A program made the position numbers and the translations under genes. Of a DNA stretch of 64,000 bases, positions 17,773 to 25,206 are shown piece after piece (positions within the stretch are counted from its first letter, which is position 1; each line of letters opens with the position of its first letter). Source of the DNA: Paenibacillus sp. BJ-4 (GTDB taxonomy: Bacteria; Bacillota; Bacilli; Paenibacillales; Paenibacillaceae); the NCBI RefSeq assembly GCF_020404765.1, contig NZ_JAIVEM010000097.1, positions 62,001 to 126,000 on the forward strand, in the 5' to 3' direction. The notes under the pieces are model-generated. The model searched no databases and was not told the DNA's origin. It saw only the letters and a list, made by a program, of their open reading frames with translations.

Positions 17773-18879
17773 CTACTCGAAAACTTCGATTTCGTTATAA
17801 AAGGTATCCCGCTCTACCGGGATGCGTCCTGCACCTTTGACCAGCCAAATCAGCTCTTTACGGGTCAAACCGGCTGGAGTCAATGCACCAGCGGCATGGC
17901 TGATTTGCTCGCGCACAATCGTGCCATGGACGTCCGAGGCGCCGAACGTAAGCGCGACCTGCGTCAATTGCGGGCCAATATTAATGAAGTAGGCTTTGAC
18001 ATGATCGATATTGTCCAGCATCAGGCGGCTGATCGCAATGGTTTTGAGATCCTCGTAAGCGGAGTTGCGACGCATGATGTTGGCGTTTTTGCTTTTCGGC
18101 TGCATGGACAGTGGAATAAATACCATAAATCCATTCGTTTCGTCCTGCAATTCACGAATTTGCAGCATATGCTCAATACGATCCTGATAGGATTCGACCG
18201 AACCGTACAGCATGGTCGTATGAGTTTTCATGCCGAGATTGTGGGCCGTGCGATGTACTTCGAGATATCGGTCCACATTGGCTTTCGTAACACGCATCTT
18301 CTTCCGATATTCGTCGGACAAGATTTCCGCGCCACCACCAGTCAAGGATTGAAGTCCAGCCTTTTGCAGCTCCTGAAGCACTTCTTTAATACTCAAGCCG
18401 CTTATGCGTGTGAAAAAGTCAATTTCCGCTGCAGTATAAGCTTTCAGTGTAACGTGGGGATACTTTTCATTCAGCGACTTTAATGAGTCTACATAGTATT
18501 GGAAAGGCACATGATTATTATGACCGCCGACGATATGGAATTCTCTTACGCCGGGATGGATGTGTTGCTCTACATAATCAATCATTTCCTGCCCGGACAA
18601 CGTATAAGAGCCGTCCTCCCCCTGATCCTTGCGGAAATTGCAGAACGCGCAGCGCGCTTCGCATACATTGGTGAAGTACAGGCTCATGTTTTCAATAAAA
18701 TAAACCTTTTTTCCGTTTTTTCGTAAATTAGCTTCGTTAGCCAACTGACCCAGTGTGAGAATATCGTCAGTTTCATACAAATATATACCGTCTTCAAGGT
18801 TCAAACGAATACCGTTCTGTACCTTTTCTACAATCTCCGCCATTCTGCGGTCTGTAAAGGGTGTAACTAATGTGGACAT
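17773..18879 (-). CDS. mqnE: Aminofutalosine synthase (radical SAM)
   Basis: A 368-residue radical SAM enzyme. MqnE joins SAM to an enolpyruvyl benzoate to make 6-amino-6-deoxyfutalosine, the first radical step of the futalosine menaquinone route. The cluster motif is C73-x3-C77-x2-C80. MqnE rather than MqnC is indicated by HIVGGH, FIPLSMQP and the KAYFINIGPQL segment; MqnC has different sequence at these points. The ATG at 18879 lies eight bases after AAGGAGGA; the frame is open much further upstream but no family sequence lies there. mqnB and mqnD are 7 kb away. The MqnE/MqnC choice is the main uncertainty. Confidence 0.85.
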   Translation of the reverse strand: MSTLVTPFTDRRMAEIVEKVQNGIRLNLEDGIYLYETDDILTLGQLANEANLRKNGKKVYFIENMSLYFTNVCEARCAFCNFRKDQGEDGSYTLSGQEMIDYVEQHIHPGVREFHIVGGHNNHVPFQYYVDSLKSLNEKYPHVTLKAYTAAEIDFFTRISGLSIKEVLQELQKAGLQSLTGGGAEILSDEYRKKMRVTKANVDRYLEVHRTAHNLGMKTHTTMLYGSVESYQDRIEHMLQIRELQDETNGFMVFIPLSMQPKSKNANIMRRNSAYEDLKTIAISRLMLDNIDHVKAYFINIGPQLTQVALTFGASDVHGTIVREQISHAAGALTPAGLTRKELIWLVKGAGRIPVERDTFYNEIEVFE

Positions 18880-19252
18880 GCCCATTCCTCCTTCAAGTTG
18901 CTCTGTGCGAGGCTGTCCGCTTTGATCGGCGGTGTAAGCGCTTGATGCACACAGGATGTCCCGTTCCGTCGGTACGAACCCGGCAGCGCGGATATATGAT
19001 ATGTGAAAAATATTACAATGCCAGGCTACAATGATGAATGTCTCAAAACATCGCCATTGAAATGACAAATTTCCGACAGTTTCTTTTACACACTCTTCAC
19101 CTATTATAAACCTCACCACACAGGTGATCAATACAAATGAGTATAAAAACAGGTCTTTTATCCCGTAGGGGAAGGACATTCCATGACTTGAGCACCTGCA
19201 AATAGTGGAGTATACTGAAGGAGAATATGAAGTAAAAGAGGAGGATGGAGCC
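18880..19252. other. Divergent intergenic region mqnE / A-type Fe-S carrier
   Basis: About 373 bases between two divergent genes, expected to hold both promoters. AT-rich segments are present, but I see no riboswitch-like structure or clear palindrome, and no gene. Confidence 0.5.
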
Positions 19253-19612
19253 ATGATTAACATCACCGATTCCGCTGCTGAACGCTTGAAAGAAATGCTG
19301 GAGCAGCAGGAAACGCCGAATATGTTTTTGCGTCTGGGTGTTACGCCAGGTGGATGTACCGGATTTTCGTACGCCATGGGCTTTGACGACAATGAGACAG
19401 ATCAGGATATATATATGAACGTACAGGATATGAAAGTCGTAGTGGAAAAAGAAAGCATTCGCTACCTGGACGGACTGGAAATTGACTTCGAAGAGTCCGG
19501 CATGTCAGGCGGCTTTACGATTCATAATCCAAATGCTGTAGCTACATGCGGCTGCGGTTCAAGTTTCCGTACACGTGACGATGCAGGGAAGCCGAGCGAG
19601 GAGCCTTGTTAA
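19253..19612 (+). CDS. A-type iron-sulfur carrier protein (IscA/HesB/ErpA family)
   Basis: A 119-residue Fe-S carrier that passes 2Fe-2S or 4Fe-4S clusters to target enzymes. The three conserved cysteines are C35 (in GGCTG) and C99/C101 (in TCGCGSSF). The ATG at 19253 follows GAGGAGGATGGAGCC; the frame runs upstream to 19205 but the family starts with MINITDSAAERL. Its relatives (Bacillus YutM) also lie beside NFU/YuzB/YutJ genes. A very strong terminator follows. Confidence 0.92.
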   Translation: MINITDSAAERLKEMLEQQETPNMFLRLGVTPGGCTGFSYAMGFDDNETDQDIYMNVQDMKVVVEKESIRYLDGLEIDFEESGMSGGFTIHNPNAVATCGCGSSFRTRDDAGKPSEEPC

Positions 19613-19635
19613 TTAGACTTTTTCATTGATGATCT

Positions 19636-19686
19636 GACCTCCATAGCGGTATAGTCAAGTACTATACCGCTATGGAGGTCTTTTTA
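19636..19686 (+). terminator. Very strong intrinsic terminator (20-bp perfect stem)
   Basis: The arms beginning GACCTCCATAGCGG pair perfectly over 20 bases around a five-base loop and are followed by TTTTT. Confidence 0.93.
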
Positions 19687-19703
19687 GTGTGTGGATACCC
19701 ACT

Positions 19704-19904
19704 TTATTTAAAATCATGATTACTCCGTATGGATTGAACAAATGTACTAAAAGCATTAAAAAGGGAGAATACGAATGTAAAAATGAAAATGGTTAAGGGC
19801 TTAATTTCCATCTCAAAATAAACACTGTATGAAATTAAAAATGCAAAAAACAGAACTGAGCTATTTATATTTTGTTTTGAGGAAAAAGCTTTCAGAAAGC
19901 GCAT
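19704..19904 (-). CDS. Possible small two-helix membrane protein
   Basis: A 66-residue frame with two hydrophobic stretches (VLFFAFLISYSVYF and FIFTFVFSLFNAF) and charged ends. GGGGAG lies seven bases before its ATG, which lifts it above a chance frame. I do not recognise a family. It sits at the edge of a stretch with two decayed genes, so it may itself be a remnant. It runs opposite to the preceding Fe-S carrier gene. Confidence 0.35.
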   Translation of the reverse strand: MRFLKAFSSKQNINSSVLFFAFLISYSVYFEMEIKPLTIFIFTFVFSLFNAFSTFVQSIRSNHDFK

Positions 19905-20171
19905 TTTATCACTCCCCGTCCCGACTATGAGAATTCACATATAGAATAAGTAGCACATTAATACATAGAGGCTGACGTAACATGAACTTTGTAAGGAAAT
20001 ATATACAAACGTATTTGATGTACGATTCCTTATACATAAATTACATTTTAGCACGATCACTTAGCACTTATCGAACAAAAAGTTCACATTATTTAATTTG
20101 AGTTTTACCTCACTAAAATGTCGGTATAGGAGCTACTTTTGAAATTGAGTGCGGAGGGAGTAATTTTATAT

Positions 20172-20533
20172 ATGAACAATCCAGTTGAATTAAAGCGAGT
20201 TGCCATGGTCTATGGACCTGATGATGATCCTCATATGTATGAATTATTTGAGGGAGTCTTGTATGGACGTAGCTATTTCTTTTATCTTGAAAAAGGGATA
20301 TTGTGACTGCGGCATGTACGTAAGGTAGAACGGCGGATCATCCACATCTTTATGTGGATGGAGAAAGTGGGGGCCTCCAACTGGCAAAGAATGTGCAACG
20401 TGAGATTATGGAAGTCGTTACAGAGTTGATCGAGCGTTTACGCAGAAAGGATGGATTAACGTTTTTACTGGATGAACTGCTATGGTTGCACGATCGAAGT
20501 CACATTGAACTTGACCTTATTAAAACAAAGTGA
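20172..20533 (+). pseudogene. Broken small gene (one deletion plus one nonsense codon)
   Basis: GGAGGGAG precedes an ATG at 20172 whose frame reads a plausible protein start (LKRVAMVYGPDDDPHMYELF) and stops at 20304. Adding one G to the run near 20296-20298 lets the frame continue through DIVTAACT, a TAA at 20321-20323, then HPHLYVDGESGGLQ and a helical, charged C-terminus ending at 20533. The restored product would be about 120 residues. A single-base deletion plus one stop is the simplest reading. I do not recognise the family. Confidence 0.5.
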
Positions 20534-20593
20534 CACTTCACGACTAGTATTTCTTCTCGCTATTCCTACTCTATATTCCAATTTTCCCATTTA

Positions 20594-20602
20594 TGCTATA
20601 AT
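20594..20602 (+). promoter_or_regulatory. Extended -10 promoter of the small toxin-like gene
   Basis: TGCTATAAT is a perfect extended -10 element (TG-n-TATAAT). The -35 region 17 bases upstream is weak, as is usual for extended -10 promoters. It lies about 60 bases before the 42-codon gene. Confidence 0.6.
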
Positions 20603-20664
20603 GATTTGGACAAAATAACCGGTGGGGAAGATGCGGCGAAGCTAGCCCGAGAGGGGGTGACGCC

Positions 20665-20793
20665 GTGTCATTTGATCTAATCGTGAAGATTCTTGACGTT
20701 GTGCTAAAGTTGGTCAGTATTACTACTGGTCTGAAGGCTTTGGTTCAAGCCTGGAAACAATCACGTAAAGACAAGAAAAACCACCGGGAATAG
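20665..20793 (+). CDS. Small hydrophobic-basic peptide, candidate type I toxin
   Basis: A 42-residue peptide: a hydrophobic, weakly amphipathic N-terminal helix (VKILDVVLKLVSITTGLKAL) followed by a strongly charged tail (KQSRKDKKNHRE). This layout is typical of membrane-acting type I toxins. GTG start just after GAGGGGGTGA. An extended -10 promoter precedes it, and a bidirectional terminator overlaps its last codons. A convergent promoter of similar quality lies downstream on the minus strand and would make an antisense RNA over its 3' end. The family is not recognised by name; the toxin role is inferred from architecture. Confidence 0.6.
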   Translation: MSFDLIVKILDVVLKLVSITTGLKALVQAWKQSRKDKKNHRE

Positions 20794-20825
20794 GTTAGGC
20801 GCCTAGCTATCCGGTGGTTTTTCGT
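20776..20825. terminator. Bidirectional terminator shared by toxin mRNA and antisense RNA
   Basis: AAAAACCACCGG and CCGGTGGTTTTT arms, with an inner ATAG...CTAT and TAGGCGCCTA pairing, give a long hairpin with a T run on both strands. It overlaps the end of the small peptide gene. Confidence 0.85.
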
Positions 20826-20951
20826 ACCTAGTATGAAATCCTCGCCGTGGTCGCCCACCGGCTTTTGTTAGATAGTCGCGATGTGCAACCATCGCGGCTA
20901 TTCTCATTTTACCCACATATCATATGTTATATGACACGTGATACAACTTCT
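20776..20951 (-). ncRNA. Candidate antisense RNA (antitoxin) of about 175 nt
   Basis: An extended -10 promoter on the minus strand at 20958-20986 would start an RNA near 20951. It would pass through a hairpin (20874-20902, arms CGCGATG/CATCGCG) and end at the bidirectional terminator, overlapping the toxin mRNA by about 50 bases. This matches the layout of txpA/RatA and bsrG/SR4 in Bacillus. No transcript evidence is available here. Confidence 0.45.
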
Positions 20952-20957
20952 GTTTAT

Positions 20958-20986
20958 AGTATAGCATAGCGCTATTCCTATTTCTA
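20958..20986 (-). promoter_or_regulatory. Minus-strand promoter of the candidate antisense RNA
   Basis: Read on the minus strand: TAGAAA, a 17-base spacer, then TGCTATACT with TG extension. It points towards the 3' end of the small peptide gene. Confidence 0.55.
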
Positions 20987-21018
20987 CAAATGGATGAGCC
21001 TTCCATTTGTTTATTTTT
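20986..21018 (+). terminator. Hairpin with T-rich tail
   Basis: ACAAATGG and CCATTTGT arms around a nine-base loop are followed by TTATTTTT. It abuts the antisense promoter and lies between the candidate toxin locus and the DUF4440-like pseudogene. Confidence 0.55.
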
Positions 21019-21039
21019 ACAGGCGACGTGAAAAAGTTA

Positions 21040-21404
21040 CTATTTTACCGAACTACAATGACCTGAAATAATCTTCAGCGCTCCATCAAATTCTTGCCAA
21101 ACACGGTATAACACATTTCATCTTCAATGGGTTAGCTACCCACCGTTCCTTGTAGAGAAACTCGCGTTATAGTTACGGCGGTTCCATCCAGCGGAATCAC
21201 TTTTTGATCCATGACTTGTATATCCGTAAAATGTAAAACGCCTGAGCGATGCGCTTCTAAATCTGCTTCTTTGTTCAGCATCTGTCCAAAGTGATTGACA
21301 AATATTAGATTATCATGGATCAGTTCATCCAGCATCTTCACATCACTAGCCAACATGGCCTTACGCAGTTTTTCCTCGTATTCAATGATTTGATTGTTCT
21401 GCAC
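21040..21404 (-). pseudogene. Decayed DUF4440/SnoaL-like (NTF2-fold) gene
   Basis: The first 90 codons from ATG 21404 read like a small NTF2-fold protein (KLRKAMLASDVKMLDELI, LIFVNHFGQMLNKEADLEA). They stop at a TAA after GTVGS. The same frame continues beyond the stop with PIEDEMCYT, and after a one-base deletion the expected C-terminus (RVWQEFDGALKIISGHCS) is found, ending at 21040. One nonsense codon and one frameshift therefore break a gene of about 121 codons. A truncated 90-residue product could still be made. Confidence 0.75.
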
Positions 21405-21452
21405 ATAAAAAGTGACCTCCTAAAAATTATTTTTTTCGTAAGATTTTAAGTA

Positions 21453-22322
21453 TCAATCCGTAAATAGCTCCTGCGCAGTGCGCACAAATAACTGTACGGC
21501 CAAAGAAGCATTAGACAGAGATGGCACAGCGATACCAATCTCGCGTGTAATCAATGGCGTGGTTTCCTTGACGGTCAGATCATGAGGGAACGTGGACAAG
21601 GCGAGTGAAGAGACAATACCCATACCTAGTCCCTGTCGGACCATGCTGACCAAGGTGCTGACATTGTGAGTAATGAATTGTGCCTGCAACTGGCTTTGTT
21701 CACGTTCAAAACCCTCCATAATGGCAACCTCATGTCCGCCCTTGCAAAAGATCATATCCTGCTGATTCAAGTCTCGAATAGCTATTTTGTCGTGCACTTC
21801 CAAAGGATGACCGTCCGGCAGGAGGATGACCATATTGTCCTGACATAGATGGATTACGTCCACTTGTGGATCGGGCAGCAGGATGATCCCGGCTTCGATT
21901 TCTCGGGTATGCACCCATTCTTTGACCTCATTCGTGGAGCCTTCGTGCAGATCAAAAACAAGGTTGGGATAGTGCTGGCGAATATGCTGGATAATGGGAG
22001 GCAGAAAATAGGCTGAGGCCGAGGGAAAGGCGCCGATGGTGATCGTGCCAACGTCCAGCCCTTTTTCAGCAGCCACCTGCTGCTGTACCTTTTCCATGCT
22101 TTGCAGCATCATGCGGAATTGCAGTAGTACCTTGTGCCCGATATTGGTTAGGAGTACGCCTTTTTTGCGATCACGCAGCAATAGCTGAACATCCAGCTCG
22201 TTTTCGATACTGGCGATAGCATGGCTGACTGCGGGTTGCGTCATATGCAGCTCGTGAGCAGTTTGGGTGAAATTTAGCGTTTCAGCTACGCGGACAAAGA
22301 TCATGATCTGGGTAATTGTCAT
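21453..22322 (-). CDS. LysR-family transcriptional regulator
   Basis: A 289-residue LysR regulator: an N-terminal winged helix (FVRVAETLNFTQTAHELHMTQPAVSHAIASIE) and a C-terminal effector-binding domain. I start it at MTITQ, the usual LysR beginning; the frame extends 12 codons to an ATG at 22358 that has no ribosome site, and the AAGGGAG before MTITQ is rather distant, so the start is uncertain. It is divergent from a DMT-family exporter, the likely target gene. The effector is unknown. Confidence 0.87.
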   Translation of the reverse strand: MTITQIMIFVRVAETLNFTQTAHELHMTQPAVSHAIASIENELDVQLLLRDRKKGVLLTNIGHKVLLQFRMMLQSMEKVQQQVAAEKGLDVGTITIGAFPSASAYFLPPIIQHIRQHYPNLVFDLHEGSTNEVKEWVHTREIEAGIILLPDPQVDVIHLCQDNMVILLPDGHPLEVHDKIAIRDLNQQDMIFCKGGHEVAIMEGFEREQSQLQAQFITHNVSTLVSMVRQGLGMGIVSSLALSTFPHDLTVKETTPLITREIGIAVPSLSNASLAVQLFVRTAQELFTD

Positions 22323-22470
22323 AAGTGAAAAGTTATCTCCCTTATCGAAAACATTCATTTTATTTATTGGTGCTCACAGTATACGCTAGTAAAGTGAAGC
22401 TTTGCAAACGGGCTTATGCCTATAGTAGTAAGCAAAGAACGACGAAAATGCCAGAGGAGAGAAGACATCT

Positions 22471-23400
22471 ATGAAAAAGTTAACACCCAAAGCTACACTG
22501 TGGCTTGTATTGATATTAGTGATGGTATGGGGGATCAACTGGCCGTTGACCAAGCTGGCCTTGCCAGATACACCGCCGCTGTTCTTTTCGGGAATTCGCA
22601 CCTTGCTGGGCGGCTTGATTTTGCTGATATTCGCTTTGCGTCACCGGGAAACCTTGCGTTTTAGACAAAATGGATGGACGTATGTCGTTCTGGCAATATT
22701 GAATATTGCTGGCTACTATGGTTTGCAGACGGTGGGATTGCGTTATTTGCCTGCCGGGCTATTTTCCACTTTAGTATTCCTCCAGCCGATCTTGTTGGGG
22801 TTATTCTCCTGGCTATGGTTGGGTGAGCGTATGTTTCCTATGAAGGTGATCGGGCTGGTTCTTGGATTTGGCGGGGTGATCGTGATTAGCTCTGGCGGGA
22901 TGGCAGGTCATTTGTCTGTATTGGGCATTGTGTTGGGGCTGGCCTCAGGATTGTGCTGGGCGCTGGGAACGATTTATATGAAGAAAAAAAGCAAGCAGCT
23001 GGATTCCATTTGGGCCGTGACGATGCAGCTCATTCTGGGGGGCATCATGCTTAATGGGGTTGGATTTGCGACAGAGAAGTGGAGTGATATCCACTGGACA
23101 AACTCCTTTATCGCGATTTTATTGTTTATTTCGATATTCGTGATTGCGATGGGCTGGATGATTTATTTTAAACTGATTGACAATGGAGATGCGGGAACCG
23201 TCGGCTCATATACGTTTTTGATCCCGGTGCTGTCCACGATCTTTAGTATGGTGATGCTCAAGGAATCACTTACTTTGACGTTTGTTGCCGGGCTGGTGCT
23301 GATTGCAGGCAGTGTGTCCCTGGTAAATACAGCTTCACCCGGAAAACGGGGGAACCGAAGCTTAAAGGCTGATGAAGCGAAATCCTGTCCAAATGCATAG
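22471..23400 (+). CDS. EamA/DMT-family transporter
   Basis: A 309-residue membrane protein with ten helices in two EamA repeats, the drug/metabolite exporter fold. Each half begins with the typical pattern (WGINWPLTKLAL; GLASGLCWALGTIYMKK) and the C-terminal helix pair has the conserved FLIPVLSTIFSMVMLKE. GAGGAGAG precedes the ATG. The divergent LysR gene 150 bases away suggests substrate-induced export of a metabolite or amino acid. Confidence 0.88.
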   Translation: MKKLTPKATLWLVLILVMVWGINWPLTKLALPDTPPLFFSGIRTLLGGLILLIFALRHRETLRFRQNGWTYVVLAILNIAGYYGLQTVGLRYLPAGLFSTLVFLQPILLGLFSWLWLGERMFPMKVIGLVLGFGGVIVISSGGMAGHLSVLGIVLGLASGLCWALGTIYMKKKSKQLDSIWAVTMQLILGGIMLNGVGFATEKWSDIHWTNSFIAILLFISIFVIAMGWMIYFKLIDNGDAGTVGSYTFLIPVLSTIFSMVMLKESLTLTFVAGLVLIAGSVSLVNTASPGKRGNRSLKADEAKSCPNA

Positions 23401-23465
23401 GAGTACAGAATCAGGAAAAATATACTAGAATATCAAAGGGGGTCATAGTAAAATATGACTATATA

Positions 23466-23756
23466 GTGACCTTTGATGTAGCAGAGAATGGTACGTTGCA
23501 GGGTGTGCTTTTAAATGTGAATAATCAACCCAATCTTGGTTTTGGCGGTGCTTATCAAGGTTATGGTAAATATAATATGGCTTCTGCTACTTTGACGAAG
23601 AAGGCGGAAAAAGTCATAAACATAGCTATGAAAGAGTACGGTAAATCGGATAAGCTCCCTGTATGGGATAAGAATACGAAGGTGGAAATGACGGTCCAAA
23701 ATTATCTGCTTGGGAAGCGGGAAGGTGGCATTTTCAAGCTTACCAGCCAGCAATAG
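23466..23756 (+). CDS. Unrecognised short frame, perhaps the 3' part of a damaged gene
   Basis: A 96-codon frame from a GTG at 23466. It reads as a plausible soluble domain (TLQGVLLNVNNQPNLGFGGAY, KAEKVINIAMKEYGK) but no start is well placed. The AAAGGGGGTC at about 23436 points to the ATG at 23455, whose frame stops after three codons, while the frame itself stays open upstream. This suggests a frameshift at the start or loss of the 5' end. It lies ten bases before the YkvA-like gene and could be cotranscribed with it. Family unknown. Confidence 0.45.
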   Translation: MTFDVAENGTLQGVLLNVNNQPNLGFGGAYQGYGKYNMASATLTKKAEKVINIAMKEYGKSDKLPVWDKNTKVEMTVQNYLLGKREGGIFKLTSQQ

Positions 23757-23765
23757 GAGGAGCCT

Positions 23766-24110
23766 ATGAAGGATTTTGACGTAACGAAAGCCAAGTATGA
23801 CCCGAAACAGGAAGAACAGGTGAAAAAGGGATTTTTCAAAAAGGTGAAGTCCACGGCCGGAAAGGTTCCTTTTGTGAAGGATGCAGTGGCTATGTACTAT
23901 TGTGCGATAGATCCCGAAACGCCACTTTATGCCAAAGGAGTAGCTTTCGGAGCCTTGGCGTATTTTATTTCACCATTAGATGCGATATCGGATGTTATTC
24001 CGATGCTGGGATTCACGGATGATACGGGTGTTGTGTTAGCAGCCTTAAAAGTGTTGGATATGCATATTAAGCCAGCCCACCGCGAGAAGGCGAGCGAATT
24101 TTTTTCATAG
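23766..24110 (+). CDS. YkvA/DUF1232 family protein
   Basis: A 114-residue protein with a basic N-terminal half and the DUF1232 core: PLYAKGVAFGALAYFISPLDAISDVIPMLGFTDD. That core contains a hydrophobic hairpin and conserved acidic residues. The family is found next to membranes but has no proven function. AGGAGGAG precedes the ATG. Confidence 0.82.
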   Translation: MKDFDVTKAKYDPKQEEQVKKGFFKKVKSTAGKVPFVKDAVAMYYCAIDPETPLYAKGVAFGALAYFISPLDAISDVIPMLGFTDDTGVVLAALKVLDMHIKPAHREKASEFFS

Positions 24111-24172
24111 GTTTTGTAGAAGGTCTGAGGGCAGGTTATAATGAGCATTATTAGGTCAGGGAGGTAGCAGCA

Positions 24173-24463
24173 TTGAGCGTCATTATTTCACAACAGATCG
24201 CAGCAACGGGCGTGAAGGAATACACGAAGGTGATGAAAACATTTGATTCCCAGTATACGCCTTTGGTTGGACAGAAAATCAGAGATACGGCTTTTGGAGA
24301 CATGCAGTATTATGATGTCGAGGACGTATTTATTGATCTGGCAGAAAATGAATATTGGGTCATTTTACCTTCCGTTTTACTGCATACGGATGATATTGAG
24401 GATATACGAGATGCTGTGCGTGAGTATCGTTCACACGGTTGGGAATGTACAAAACCGCTGTGA
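24173..24463 (+). CDS. Conserved hypothetical protein
   Basis: A 96-residue soluble protein from TTG 24173, with GGGAGGT upstream. It is acidic in its second half (DVEDVFIDLAENEYW, DDIEDIRDAVREY). I do not recognise the family. It is a separate transcription unit or the end of the YkvA unit, followed by a weak hairpin terminator. Confidence 0.6.
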   Translation: MSVIISQQIAATGVKEYTKVMKTFDSQYTPLVGQKIRDTAFGDMQYYDVEDVFIDLAENEYWVILPSVLLHTDDIEDIRDAVREYRSHGWECTKPL

Positions 24464-24488
24464 ATTTATGCTACATAAGCTGCTATAA

Positions 24489-24527
24489 GGAAACGTCTTT
24501 CTATTGCAAGATAGGCGTTTCTTGTAT
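24489..24527 (+). terminator. Probable intrinsic terminator
   Basis: GAAACG and CGTTTC arms with an inner TCTAT/ATAG pairing give an imperfect hairpin; a T-rich tail follows. Confidence 0.5.
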
Positions 24528-24774
24528 ATTTTGCATGATTATCTACTAGTAATTGGAATGAAAAGAAATAATTTATGTTGAAAATGCTCAAAATGTATCA
24601 TTTTTTATCATAAAACGACAAGTTGGGAAATGAAAACGGACTTAATGTGTTATACTTAGTATATCAAAGGACAAGAGTCTAAAACGATCGGTAAGGCCCT
24701 TTCTTTGAAGAGCCGCTGTACGGTTCAACGTTTATCCAAAATAAATGGTCAAAAGGAAAAGGGGAAATGCTAAC
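24528..24774 (+). other. Leader region of the following small gene
   Basis: AT-rich. TGTTATACT at 24648-24656 is a good extended -10 element. The 120-base leader after it contains GGCCC and GAGCC segments that could pair, but no riboswitch class is recognised. No gene. Confidence 0.4.
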
Positions 24775-25095
24775 GTGAGAGTGAATTTGAAATTTACGAA
24801 CAAAGGGCAAGTTGCTGTTGAGAACTTCAACAATGAGGAGCTTATCGAAATCTTTACCCGCTACATTAAAACGCTAAGCAAGAAGTATGATATCTCGGTT
24901 ACGGTACCGGAAGAACTGAATGAGCAGATCTTGGCAGAGGGCACCGTGAAGGTTGTGTTGGATAAGATTAATTGTGATATGGACGCTTTTTTCAAGGAAC
25001 TGAGCCGGGATATCAAGGTACCGTTGGTGAAAAGACTGGGTACCAAGCTGGATAATGTATTTAAGACCGAGGTCGTGGAGCAAGAACAGAACTAA
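24775..25095 (+). CDS. Conserved hypothetical small protein
   Basis: A 106-residue soluble, mixed alpha/beta protein (NLKFTNKGQVAVENFNNEEL, DKINCDMDAFFKELSRD). I do not recognise the family. I chose the GTG at 24775, six bases after AAGGGGAAAT; the longer frame from ATG 24745 has no ribosome site. It is followed by a strong bidirectional terminator and is convergent with mqnD. Confidence 0.6.
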   Translation: MRVNLKFTNKGQVAVENFNNEELIEIFTRYIKTLSKKYDISVTVPEELNEQILAEGTVKVVLDKINCDMDAFFKELSRDIKVPLVKRLGTKLDNVFKTEVVEQEQN

Positions 25096-25145
25096 GACAG
25101 GACTCATGCGAGTCTAAAATGAGAATTCGTCATACGAAGAAATGA

Positions 25146-25203
25146 TAAAACCTCCCGAACTGGGCGCATGAATAGGCATGTGCTCGTTCGGGAGGTTTTA
25201 TAG
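25146..25203. terminator. Bidirectional terminator
   Basis: TAAAACCTCCCGAAC and GTTCGGGAGGTTTTA arms pair over 15 bases, with GCGCATG/CATGTGC inside. T runs on both strands end the hypothetical gene and mqnD. Confidence 0.88.
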
Positions 25204-25206
25204 GTT

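Noticed and set aside
17752-18483. A 243-codon plus-strand frame antisense to mqnE
   Set aside because: It is the mirror of a well-conserved radical SAM gene, has no ribosome site and reads as low-quality protein; a side effect of codon composition.
18880-19392. Upstream extension of the mqnE frame by 171 codons
   Set aside because: The extension overlaps the divergent Fe-S carrier gene and has no family similarity; the ribosome site is at 18879.
19982-20098. A 38-codon frame starting MNFVRKYIQTYLMY
   Set aside because: Weak ribosome site, no recognisable feature and very AT-rich sequence; chance is sufficient.
24656-24774. Possible riboswitch or T-box in the leader of the gene at 24775
   Set aside because: No T-box sequence, specifier loop or known aptamer core could be found, and no terminator/antiterminator pair is visible.
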